Source: Phocaeicola intestinalis (GTDB taxonomy: Bacteria > Bacteroidota > Bacteroidia > Bacteroidales > Bacteroidaceae). Taken from it: DNA of 33,040 nucleotides. Positions 17,394-24,122 of the stretch are shown here, one piece after another (the stretch's first letter is position 1; each line of letters starts with the position of its first letter). The position numbers and the translations under genes are program-made. The notes under the pieces were generated by a model. It was not told where the DNA came from. It worked only from the letters and a program-made list of their open reading frames with translations, and made no database searches. The stretch covers positions 1 to 33,040 of the forward strand of contig NZ_JACSPP010000045.1 of NCBI RefSeq assembly GCF_014837065.1, written 5' to 3'.

Positions 17394-18911
17394 TTAATTA
17401 GCCGGAACAATCTTACCACGTCCCAAATGTGCATCGAATTCAAAGCGGTAGTTTCCGCCGATTGTAACAACAGGTTTTACCCAGTTGTCGCCGACGACAG
17501 TACCATCTTCCCAACGCTGGTTGGTTCCTTCCCAATTTGGATTCACATTATTCGCCTTACTGAAATAACCGAATTTCTCTGGATTTGCCGAGTCGTCACA
17601 ACGCCATTCTACGTTATCCCACCAGCCTGCCGGATGGTAGTTTGTGATGATAAAGTTCATTTCACCGGCTTCTTGTGTCCATCTTTCACCTGTAGCAGGA
17701 TAGTAGAACAAATGTGGGTTATCAGCGTCTTGTACGAACAGATGATTGCCGGCATCTTGAGGAGAACCGCCCCAACCAATATAGAAATTGATATATTCTT
17801 GTGCGTTCGCATCCCAGAAAGTATTAGTGCCGTACTCATAGTTAATGGGGTCTGTAGCCTCATCTACCGAATAAGTACGCATTGAGTATGTCAAATCCAG
17901 TACATTAAAGTCTATTTCATAATATACACCTGCCTCGTCCAGTACAATAGGCAATGCAGTTTCCGGATCATACGTCAACTTCGTTTCATCATTCGGGTCA
18001 ATACCGAAGCAAATCGGAGCAAAATCTGTTTTCTGTGGCAAGAAGAAGATTTCGGTACCGGCTTCTTTATTATAATAACGTGCCCGATATTGGTATTCGG
18101 CAGGGTGATTAATAAGCATGGGAACGCCAAAGACATCGCTGTTCAGTTCAGCGGTTGTAGCTACATCAGCCAAATACATCTTCGGGAAGTTCTGCATCTC
18201 CGATACATTAATCGTACTGGTCACTACAGTCTGGTTGCCTACCGCATCCACGGCTGTTACCGTCATTTCGTAGGTAGCTTCTTCGCTGGGGAAAACAATG
18301 CGTTCAGATACATCAATTGATGATTGTCCGGCAGCGTCAACTTGGAAGTTCTCAAATTCGGGAATACTGGGGATATTGATCGTCACATAATCCAATGCAC
18401 GGTCATCTGTTACTGAGAAATTTAACGTAAAACCTGTCTCTGCTGCAATAAGCACCGTAAGGTCGGAAGATGGTCTGACAGTAAATGTCGGATTCTCGAA
18501 GTCTCCGTCCATTGTAACCAATACTTCTTGTGAGGTGGAACGTCCGCCTACGTCTGTAATGGTAACATTAATGGTAAAGCTTTCGCCCAACTCATCGTTT
18601 GCCGTTGTAAAGCTGTAACTCAAGTCGTACTCCGTTTGAGGCTTTCCATAGATTTCAATTAAATCAATGGTTTTGTTTAAGTACAAGTCCGCACATTGCA
18701 GCTGGATGGTTGAGATTCCATCCGCATCGGTCAGTCTGCCTTCAATGGTAAAGGTACGTCCCGCTGCTGACTGGATGTGCAAGGTGTTCATTTCGGCAAC
18801 TGGTGTTTGCCCGTCTACATCGGGATAAGTGTCATCGTCACTACATCCCGTCACACATAGGCTCATTGGTAGGAGTGCCCATAGTGCCAGATTTAAGAAA
18901 TGTTTCTTCAT
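17394..18911 (-). CDS. SusE/SusF-like surface glycan-binding lipoprotein (first gene of the PUL)
   Basis: This 505-residue protein has a lipoprotein signal (MKKHFLNLALWALLPMSLC then VTGC, Cys23) followed by Ser-Asp-Asp-Asp, a known surface-export context in Bacteroidetes. The body looks like two or three immunoglobulin-like domains (about 45-250; repeated phrases such as TITDVGGRSTSQEVLVT and TVTAVDAVGNQTVVT) and then C-terminal domains rich in Trp and Tyr (about 255-505; HPAGWWDNVEW, FWDANAQEYINFYIGWGG) as in carbohydrate-binding SusE/F proteins. It is placed first in the operon, before susC, which is unusual since SusE/F genes mostly follow susD. It has no catalytic motif that I recognise. 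The start at 18911 is supported by a full promoter at 18941-18971; the longer frame to 18986 would begin upstream of that promoter. Confidence 0.8.
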   Translation of the reverse strand: MKKHFLNLALWALLPMSLCVTGCSDDDTYPDVDGQTPVAEMNTLHIQSAAGRTFTIEGRLTDADGISTIQLQCADLYLNKTIDLIEIYGKPQTEYDLSYSFTTANDELGESFTINVTITDVGGRSTSQEVLVTMDGDFENPTFTVRPSSDLTVLIAAETGFTLNFSVTDDRALDYVTINIPSIPEFENFQVDAAGQSSIDVSERIVFPSEEATYEMTVTAVDAVGNQTVVTSTINVSEMQNFPKMYLADVATTAELNSDVFGVPMLINHPAEYQYRARYYNKEAGTEIFFLPQKTDFAPICFGIDPNDETKLTYDPETALPIVLDEAGVYYEIDFNVLDLTYSMRTYSVDEATDPINYEYGTNTFWDANAQEYINFYIGWGGSPQDAGNHLFVQDADNPHLFYYPATGERWTQEAGEMNFIITNYHPAGWWDNVEWRCDDSANPEKFGYFSKANNVNPNWEGTNQRWEDGTVVGDNWVKPVVTIGGNYRFEFDAHLGRGKIVPAN

Positions 18912-18940
18912 GCGATTTATTTTAAAGTTAATTACGTTTG

Positions 18941-18971
18941 CAAATATAGAGAAATCATAAATTAAAACAAA
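18941..18971 (-). promoter_or_regulatory. Main promoter of the PUL
   Basis: On the minus strand TTTG (18968-18971), a 19 bp spacer, and TATATTTG (18941-18948) give an exact match to the Bacteroides primary-sigma promoter. The start of transcription would be near 18934, leaving a leader of about 22 bases before the ATG at 18911. Confidence 0.8.
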
Positions 18972-19130
18972 TCTATAATCGTGCAAATCACATGCACAAA
19001 TCTTTCAAAATGCCGTTTGAATGCATTCTGTGCCTGTTTGACCGGATTAACACACGTTGCCGGATTCGTGTTTCCGGCTGGTTGCATATCTGTTTTCGGC
19101 CGGATGGCAATGGGCAAGAAACAGACTTAG

Positions 19131-19222
19131 TTTTATATTCCACGGGCTGAAACGTATATTCCGCGGCGTGGAACGTATATTCCATGGGCTGGAACGTACA
19201 TTCCACGCTGTGGAATATAAAA
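19131..19222. repeat. Palindromic array of four 21 bp repeats upstream of the PUL promoter
   Basis: Four units of exactly 21 bp start at 19134, 19155, 19176 and 19197. Each holds TATATTCC (TACATTCC in the fourth) followed by a GC-rich core and (G)GAA, so each is itself a TTCC-N7-GGAA palindrome (one base off in the first), and the junctions read GGAACGTAYATTCC. The whole array is enclosed by a perfect 13 bp inverted repeat, TTTTATATTCCAC at 19131-19143 and GTGGAATATAAAA at 19210-19222. The period equals two DNA turns. It could be an array of binding sites or a dispersed repeat family; it begins 160 bases upstream of the PUL -33 box. Confidence 0.85.
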
Positions 19223-19335
19223 GCAATTCAATGGAACAAAGGAAATCATTTGTTTCATCGGATGAATGTATGGAGGTTCGAAGGCTTCCTAACCAGAACT
19301 TTCTCTCATTGTGATGTAAAATAGTGACTGAAATA

Positions 19336-19367
19336 TTTGTTGATAAACGAAAGTTTATCTATTTTTG
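19336..19367 (+). promoter_or_regulatory. Promoter of the interrupted small gene
   Basis: TTTG at 19336-19339, a 20 bp spacer and TATTTTTG at 19360-19367 match the Bacteroides -33/-7 consensus exactly. The ATG of the small gene lies 24 bases downstream at 19392. The neighbouring DUF5053 gene may share this transcript. Confidence 0.65.
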
Positions 19368-19391
19368 TTGTATCAATAATGCAAATCGATA

Positions 19392-19766
19392 ATGGAGAAA
19401 GAAATTGAAAAGCTGGAATTGCACATTGTCCGACTGGAACAAGCAATCCGGCAAGTACAACGGTTAAAACGAATGGGATTAGCCGATGAAAAAGCGAATC
19501 AAAAGATTGATGAATACTTAGAAGCTGTTTTGAATTTCTCCAAAAAGTTTTTCTTGGCTTGATGTATCCGTTTTCGTGTGTGCTTTGGGCGATTTTTTGG
19601 TCCTTTCCGCTCCTGTTCTTCGTCAGATAGCCCGCTATCTTCCTTATCACAGAAGCGAAAATGCCTCAAAAACTCATCCCAAATCATCGCACGATAAATT
19701 CAAAACAGCTTCTTAGATGGTATCATCAAGGCAAAAAGAGAACTTGAAGAATTAAAGAAAAAATAG
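19392..19766 (+). pseudogene. Small coiled-coil protein gene split by a MITE-like element
   Basis: The reading frame starts at 19392 and codes for 43 charged, helix-forming residues (MEKEIEKLELHIVRLEQAIR and on to KIDEYL). It then enters the mobile element at 19521 and stops at a TGA at 19560-19562. Removing the 192 bp element plus one copy of the 3 bp duplication TTA joins codon 43 in frame to GAT at 19716, and the frame then runs 16 more codons (DGIIKAKRELEELKKK) to a TAG at 19764-19766. The ancestral protein would be 59 residues and nearly all alpha-helical. I do not recognise its family. As it stands, a 56-residue chimera ending KKFFLA is the only product. Confidence 0.8.
19521..19712 (+). 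mobile_element. MITE-like element, copy 2 (complete, 192 bp)
   Basis: The element has 17 bp perfect terminal inverted repeats, GAAGCTGTTTTGAATTT, at 19521-19537 and in inverted form at 19696-19712. It is flanked by a direct 3 bp duplication TTA (19518-19520 and 19713-19715). It carries no transposase; the only frame through it is a short Lys/Glu-rich minus-strand ORF. A small central hairpin (AGATAGC / GCTATCT, 19625-19640) is present. Size, ends and a TNA-type target duplication suggest that it is moved in trans by an insertion sequence, perhaps of the IS5 superfamily; the parent is not in the window. Confidence 0.85.
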
Positions 19767-19810
19767 AACTTACAGAGGGGGACCTCCCTCCTTTCTTAAA
19801 TTAAAATAAT

Positions 19811-20212
19811 ATGGAGAAGAATTTGAAACAAGAACTGGAACTGTTACGTGATGAGCTTGGCACACCTGCTTTTGACGAACGTTTGGATCGTATGGAAGGT
19901 GTATATACATCGGAAGAAGATAAAAAACTAATCGGTGAGTATGTGTCATTGATGTTGGAAGACATAGGAACAGGAGTGGATGAAGTTAATAAAGGGCTTG
20001 AGACCTTGCAGGTGGTTAAAAGCATTTCAGACATGATTTCATTCAAATATATCGCTGAAACTTATTTTAAAAAGTCGAAGGCATGGTTCTCGCAACGGTT
20101 GAACGGTAATGTGGTGCACGGCAAGGTGTGTCGTTTTACGGATGAAGAAATGCAGACGCTTCGTTTTGCCTTGCAAGATATCAGCAAAAAAATAGGCTCT
20201 CTTTCCATTTAG
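19811..20212 (+). CDS. DUF5053-like hypothetical protein
   Basis: This 133-residue soluble protein has an acidic helical N-terminal half (MEKNLKQELELLRDELGTPA, then LMLEDIGTGVDEVNKGLETL) and a basic C-terminal half. The segment FKYIAETYFKKSKAWFSQRLNGNVV followed by KVCRFTDEEMQTLRFALQDI (about residues 77-125) is what I recall from the DUF5053 family of Bacteroides. The second half reads like a small helix-turn-helix (YIAETYFKKSKAWFSQRLNG, compare a recognition helix that includes SKAWFSQRL), so DNA binding is possible. It lies 44 bases after the interrupted coiled-coil gene, with which it may form a pair. Its function is not known, and the family name is from memory. Confidence 0.7.
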   Translation: MEKNLKQELELLRDELGTPAFDERLDRMEGVYTSEEDKKLIGEYVSLMLEDIGTGVDEVNKGLETLQVVKSISDMISFKYIAETYFKKSKAWFSQRLNGNVVHGKVCRFTDEEMQTLRFALQDISKKIGSLSI

Positions 20213-20269
20213 GGTGGTTTTATACTTCCATATAATATGAATCCGCATTCGGGCATAATATATACCCTC

Positions 20270-20319
20270 TGAAAACGAAGATATACTTCATCGGCAAACG
20301 AAGTATATCTTCATTTTCA
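20270..20319. repeat. Large hairpin made of two tandem palindromes
   Basis: Arms of 20 bases (20270-20289 and 20300-20319) pair with a single mismatch around a 10-base loop. Each arm also holds its own palindrome, GAAGATATACTTC and GAAGTATATCTTC, and the two are direct repeats about 22 bases apart. It lies 57 bases past the DUF5053 stop. There is no U-run after it, so it is not a simple terminator. Confidence 0.7.
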
Positions 20320-20417
20320 ATGTGGCGGGCTTCCCCTTTTCCTATATATCAGTTTTCATCTGTAGGCAGCATTTCTTATAAGCAGAGCTGCCTAATAATT
20401 GTTAACTTGATAAATAT

Positions 20418-20481
20418 TTTCCATTGGAAATTTTGTATTGATGAAAGTTTATTGTTTATTTGCAAAAGTTTCCAATGGAAA
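20418..20481 (+). promoter_or_regulatory. Promoter bracketed by two identical-class operators (TTTCCAWTGGAAA)
   Basis: Two 13 bp perfect palindromes, TTTCCATTGGAAA at 20418-20430 and TTTCCAATGGAAA at 20469-20481, flank a promoter made of TTTG (20432-20435), a 19 bp spacer and TTTATTTG (20455-20462, one mismatch to TAnnTTTG). One operator touches the -33 box and the other covers the expected start of transcription. Flanking bases extend the pair to a 15 bp inverted repeat. This is a repressor layout; the MarR protein coded downstream in the same operon is the obvious candidate. Confidence 0.7.
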
Positions 20482-20509
20482 ATAATGTAAACGAAAAATA
20501 AAAAGACGT

Positions 20510-22963
20510 ATGAAGATTCTTATTGTAGGAGGAGTAGCGGGAGGAGCCACAGCAGCTGCCCGCATCCGTAGAAATACCGAAGAAGCCGAAATTATCCTGT
20601 TCGAGAAGGGAGCTTATATTTCGTATGCCAATTGTGGATTACCTTATTATATAGGTGGGGTTATCGAGGAACGCGAACGGCTTTTCGTACAGACGCCCGA
20701 AGCGTTCGGGAAGCGGTTTAACATCGATGTGCGCACGCTTTCGGAAGTGACGGCTATCGACCGGGAGCGGAAGGAAGTGACGGTCCGTACTGCCGAGGGG
20801 AAAGTGTATCGGGAAAGCTATGACAAACTCTTGCTTTCGCCGGGGGCGTCGCCCGTGCGTCCGCCTTTGAAAGGTATCGATTCGGAAGGCATCTTTACCT
20901 TGCGGAATGTAACCGATACCGACCGTATCAAGCGATACTTGGACGAAAAGCAGGTGAAACGCGCGGCGATTGTAGGCGGAGGCTTTATCGGGTTGGAGAT
21001 GGCGGAAAACCTGGTGCATGCCGGAGTAGAGGTCTCGGTGGTAGAGATGGCAGACCAAGTGATGGGACCTATCGACTATTCGATGGCTTCGCTGGTGCAC
21101 GGACATTTGATGCAAAAAGGGGTGAAGCTGTATTTAGGGCAGGCGGTAGAGGCGTTCGAACGGACGGATGCGGGCTTAGGAGTGACCTTCAAGTCGGGTA
21201 TCCGCTTGCAGGTGGATATGGTGATATTGTCTATCGGAGTGCGTGCCGAAACGCGCCTTGCCTCGGAAGCAGGATTGAAGCTGGGCGAGATGAAAGGCAT
21301 TTATGTGAATGAATATCTGCAGACTTCGGATGAGGCTGTTTATGCCGTGGGGGATGCGATAGAGTTTCCGCATCCCGTTACGGGAAAGCCGTGGCTGAAT
21401 TTTCTTGCCGGTCCGGCAAACCGTCAGGCACGCATCGTGGCGGACAACATCGTATTCGGGAACAAGGCTGTGTATGAAGGTTCCATAGGTACGTCCATAG
21501 CCAAGGTGTTCGATATGACCGTGGCATCTGCCGGCTTGCCTGCCAAGCGTTTGAAGCAAATGGGAATTGCTTACCTTTCTTCTACGACGCATTCGGCTTC
21601 TCATGCCGGTTATTATCCGGGTGCGTTGCAAATGGCGGTTAAAGTAGTCTTTTCGCCCCAAGACGGAAAGCTGTACGGGGCGCAGATAGTAGGATATGAC
21701 GGGGTAGACAAACGGATTGACGAGTTTGCCCTGGTTATCAAGCAAGGCGGAACGGTGTACGACCTGACCCGGCTGGAACATGCGTATGCACCTCCTTTTT
21801 CTTCGGCAAAAGACCCGGTGGCAATAGCCGGTTACGTAGCCGGAAATATCCTGAGCGGAAAGATGACACCGCTGTATTGGCGCGAATTGAGGGATGCCGA
21901 CCTGAGTCGGGTGACTTTGGTGGATGTGCGTACCCAAGATGAATTTGAGTTAGGAGCCATTCCGGGGGCTGTTAATATGCCGTTGGATGAATTGCGGGAG
22001 CATCTGGATGAGATACCGCGGGATAAGCCGGTGTGGGTGTATTGCGGTGTAGGGTTGCGTGGCTATCTGGCAAGCAATATCCTGAAAGGCCATGGATTTA
22101 AAGAGGTGCGCAATCTGGCCGGAGGCATTAAGACGTATAAGGCTGCCGTGACACCGGTGGAACTGCCTTCGGAAGGCACCGCTTGTGTTTCGGCTGGCGG
22201 GGAAAAAGATTCTGGAACGGATATGCAGCCAGACAAGGTGATAAAGGTCAATGCATGCGGCGTGCAGTGCCCCGGACCGATACTGAAGCTGAAGCAAGGA
22301 ATGGAAGCGTTGCAGCCCGGACAATGTCTGGAGGTAAGTGCTACCGATGCCGGATTTCCACGTGATGCAGAAGCGTGGTGCCGTACGACAGGTAATCGTT
22401 TCCTTTCGAAAACGGAAGAAAACGGAGTGTATCGGGTGCGGATAGAGAAAGCCCAGGCGGTTCCTGCCGTAGGACAGAAAACGGCAGTTGGCGGGAAAGG
22501 CAAAACTTTTATTCTTTTCAGTGATGACCTTGATAAAACTTTAGCTACTTTTGTACTCGCAAACGGAGCGGCTGCTACGGGTGAGAAGGTGACCGTCTTC
22601 TTTACGTTTTGGGGACTGAATGCCATTAAGAAGGAACAAAAGCCGAAGGTACGGAAGGATATTTTCGGCAAGATGTTCGGCATGATGCTGCCTTCTGATT
22701 CGCGGAAGCTGAAGCTCTCGAAAATGAATATGGGCGGAATCGGTTCGAAGATGATGCGGTATGTCATGAAGCAAAAGGGAGTGGACTCGCTCGAATCGCT
22801 CCGCCAGCAAGCCATTGCCAACGGGGTGGAGTTCATAGCTTGCCAGATGTCGATGGACGTGATGGGAATAAAGCGTGAGGAACTGCTCGACTGTGTGACG
22901 ATAGGTGGCGTGGCGACCTATATGGACCGGGCCGGTGAGGCAAATATGAATCTGTTTATTTGA
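20510..22963 (+). CDS. Four-domain sulfane-sulfur protein: CoA-disulfide reductase, rhodanese, TusA-like and DsrE-like
   Basis: The 817-residue protein joins four sulfur-handling domains. Residues 1-445 are a flavin-dependent CoA-disulfide or persulfide reductase: FAD site VGGVAGGATAAARIR, active Cys42 in SYANCGLPYYIGG, NAD site VGGGFIGLEMAENL. Residues about 455-545 are a rhodanese domain with catalytic Cys512 in VYCGVGLRGYLA. Residues about 575-645 are a TusA-like sulfur carrier with the CPGP motif (Cys587). Residues about 664-817 are a DsrE/DsrF-like domain with candidate Cys778 (FIACQMSMDVMG). Such chains reduce persulfides or polysulfides with NAD(P)H and pass sulfur between cysteines in the cytoplasm. 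All active cysteines are intact. The start at 20510 fits the dinucleotide fold and the promoter. The MarR gene follows with no gap. Its exact substrate is unproven. Confidence 0.92.
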   Translation: MKILIVGGVAGGATAAARIRRNTEEAEIILFEKGAYISYANCGLPYYIGGVIEERERLFVQTPEAFGKRFNIDVRTLSEVTAIDRERKEVTVRTAEGKVYRESYDKLLLSPGASPVRPPLKGIDSEGIFTLRNVTDTDRIKRYLDEKQVKRAAIVGGGFIGLEMAENLVHAGVEVSVVEMADQVMGPIDYSMASLVHGHLMQKGVKLYLGQAVEAFERTDAGLGVTFKSGIRLQVDMVILSIGVRAETRLASEAGLKLGEMKGIYVNEYLQTSDEAVYAVGDAIEFPHPVTGKPWLNFLAGPANRQARIVADNIVFGNKAVYEGSIGTSIAKVFDMTVASAGLPAKRLKQMGIAYLSSTTHSASHAGYYPGALQMAVKVVFSPQDGKLYGAQIVGYDGVDKRIDEFALVIKQGGTVYDLTRLEHAYAPPFSSAKDPVAIAGYVAGNILSGKMTPLYWRELRDADLSRVTLVDVRTQDEFELGAIPGAVNMPLDELREHLDEIPRDKPVWVYCGVGLRGYLASNILKGHGFKEVRNLAGGIKTYKAAVTPVELPSEGTACVSAGGEKDSGTDMQPDKVIKVNACGVQCPGPILKLKQGMEALQPGQCLEVSATDAGFPRDAEAWCRTTGNRFLSKTEENGVYRVRIEKAQAVPAVGQKTAVGGKGKTFILFSDDLDKTLATFVLANGAAATGEKVTVFFTFWGLNAIKKEQKPKVRKDIFGKMFGMMLPSDSRKLKLSKMNMGGIGSKMMRYVMKQKGVDSLESLRQQAIANGVEFIACQMSMDVMGIKREELLDCVTIGGVATYMDRAGEANMNLFI

Positions 22964-22965
22964 TT

Positions 22966-23325
22966 ATGGAAAAGATACAATGTATATGTGTGATGCGCGA
23001 CTTGCTGAAGGGGCTTTCCGAACTGGAGAACCGGCTGGAGGAAGCTTACGGGGTGTCGCTCAACGAGGCGATGGTGTTGTGTAGTGTGGGAGCGGAAACC
23101 GTGACGGCAGGAACCATTATCTCTTGTACGGGATTGACTTCGTCGCATGCTTCGAAGGTTATCCGTTCGGTAGAGGATAAGGGCTTGCTGGCACGCAAGC
23201 TGGGCGAGCAGGACAAACGCCAGATGTATTTCACGCTTACGCGGAAAGGAAAAGCTTGTCTGGAGAATATCAAGGAGCAGGGGGTGGAAGTGCCCGAATG
23301 GCTGGCTCCGTTGTTTTTTAGGTAA
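22966..23325 (+). CDS. MarR family regulator, cysteine-rich
   Basis: This 119-residue protein has a winged-helix fold of the MarR type: a recognition region GTIISCTGLTSSHASKVIRS (about residues 49-68) and the wing EDKGLLARKLGEQDKRQMYFTLTRKGKACL. It is shorter than most MarR proteins (about 140). It has five cysteines (6, 8, 39, 54 and 98), including a Cys-x-Cys near the N-terminus and one at the edge of the DNA-binding helix. That invites the idea of a thiol or persulfide switch. The ATG at 22966 follows the previous stop by 2 bases; a TTG at 22960 would overlap the stop. Either way translation is coupled to the reductase gene. It probably represses its own operon through the palindromes at 20418-20481. 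Confidence 0.8.
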   Translation: MEKIQCICVMRDLLKGLSELENRLEEAYGVSLNEAMVLCSVGAETVTAGTIISCTGLTSSHASKVIRSVEDKGLLARKLGEQDKRQMYFTLTRKGKACLENIKEQGVEVPEWLAPLFFR

Positions 23326-23410
23326 CAAGGTCACGAGTTGACAAGGTGGCAAGGCTTTAGATACATAGGTAGAACTATTTAGGACCTTGTCAACTCGTTA
23401 CCTTGTCACC
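23321..23410. repeat. 27 bp-arm inverted repeat between marR and queH
   Basis: Arms at 23321-23347 and 23384-23410 pair over 27 bases with two mismatches around a 36-base loop. The left arm overlaps the MarR stop codon. Each arm is itself built from repeats of ACAAGGT and ACGAGTTG. It may end or process the reductase-MarR transcript, on either strand; there is no U-run. Confidence 0.75.
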
Positions 23411-23430
23411 TCGTCACTTCATTAAAAAGT

Positions 23431-24027
23431 ATGAAAAAGAAAAAAGAAGACTGGGAAGTGCCGGGCAATGCCGGACAGGTATTGCTGCATACATGTTGTG
23501 CGCCTTGTTCATCGGCAATTATTGAATGCCTGATGCAGCACGGGGTACGCCCTACCATTTATTATTGCAATCCGAACATTTATCCGGAAGAGGAATACCG
23601 GATCCGGAAAGAGGAATGTACCCGTTATGCACAGGCGTTGGGCTTGGATATCATCGATGCCGATTACGACCACGAGGCGTGGCGTTGTGCGGTTCGTGGC
23701 TTGGAAGGGGAGCCGGAAAGGGGAGGGCGTTGCCTGCAATGTTTCAGGTTGCGTTTGCGTGATACGGCACGTTATGCCCATGAACACGGTTTTACGGTGA
23801 TTACTACTACGCTTGCTTCTTCACGTTGGAAGAGCTTGGACCAGATTAACGAAGCCGGACGCTATGCCGTAGAACCTTATCCCGACGTGACGTGGTGGAA
23901 CAAGAACTGGCGGAAAGGCGGGTTGAGCGAACGCCGCATCCAGATTATCAAGGAATATGATTTCTATAACCAGCAATATTGCGGGTGCGAGTTCAGCATG
24001 CGGAAAGAAGAGGAAAATACTCCTTAA
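23431..24027 (+). CDS. queH: Epoxyqueuosine reductase QueH
   Basis: This 198-residue protein belongs to the QueH (former DUF208) family, which reduces epoxyqueuosine to queuosine in tRNA, the last step of queuosine synthesis, as a non-homologous replacement of QueG. The iron-sulfur and metal cysteines are seen: HTCCAPCSS (Cys22, 23, 26), RCLQCFRLRL (mid-protein CxxC) and the C-terminal YCGCEFS. The PP-loop-like segment YYCNPNIYPEEEYRIRK and the WWNKNWRKGG motif also match. The N-terminus is preceded by a short Lys-rich stretch. No other queuosine genes lie nearby, which is usual. It is separated from the MarR gene by a long inverted repeat and probably has its own transcription. Confidence 0.93.
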   Translation: MKKKKEDWEVPGNAGQVLLHTCCAPCSSAIIECLMQHGVRPTIYYCNPNIYPEEEYRIRKEECTRYAQALGLDIIDADYDHEAWRCAVRGLEGEPERGGRCLQCFRLRLRDTARYAHEHGFTVITTTLASSRWKSLDQINEAGRYAVEPYPDVTWWNKNWRKGGLSERRIQIIKEYDFYNQQYCGCEFSMRKEEENTP

Positions 24028-24083
24028 AGTTTATTGTGTGGTGTAAAGTTTGACTTCTTTTTCCTCAACTCACGGTTTTTTTG

Positions 24084-24091
24084 TATGTTTG
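24084..24091 (+). promoter_or_regulatory. -7 promoter box for the amino acid permease
   Basis: TATGTTTG matches TAnnTTTG fully, 31 bases before the ATG at 24123. No -33 TTTG is found at 19-21 bp. The box lies inside the upstream extension of the reading frame, which supports the later start codon. Confidence 0.45.
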
Positions 24092-24122
24092 CATCCTAAA
24101 ATCAATATGCAACTTGCAAGAA

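Noticed and set aside
19131..19222. Possible CRISPR array
   Set aside because: Units are directly abutting with no spacers, and no cas gene is in the window.
18988..19314. Frames on both strands coding peptides with a repeated seven-residue pattern (such as EYTFQPM)
   Set aside because: The pattern is the translation of the 21 bp repeats. No promoter or ribosome site supports translation.
19499..19687. A 62-codon minus-strand frame rich in Lys and Glu running through the MITE-like element
   Set aside because: It runs out of the element into flanking sequence, has no recognisable motif or ribosome site, and is too short for a transposase. It is better explained as non-coding element sequence or the decayed start of one.
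19774..19791. Possible small terminator (GAGGG / CCCTC) before the DUF5053 gene
   Set aside because: The stem is only about 5 bp with several alternative pairings and only a short pyrimidine run after it; too weak to call.
22063..22836. A 257-codon antisense frame opposite the CoA-disulfide reductase fusion
   Set aside because: It is a by-product of high codon bias in the real gene. The sense strand has intact TusA and DsrE-like motifs here.
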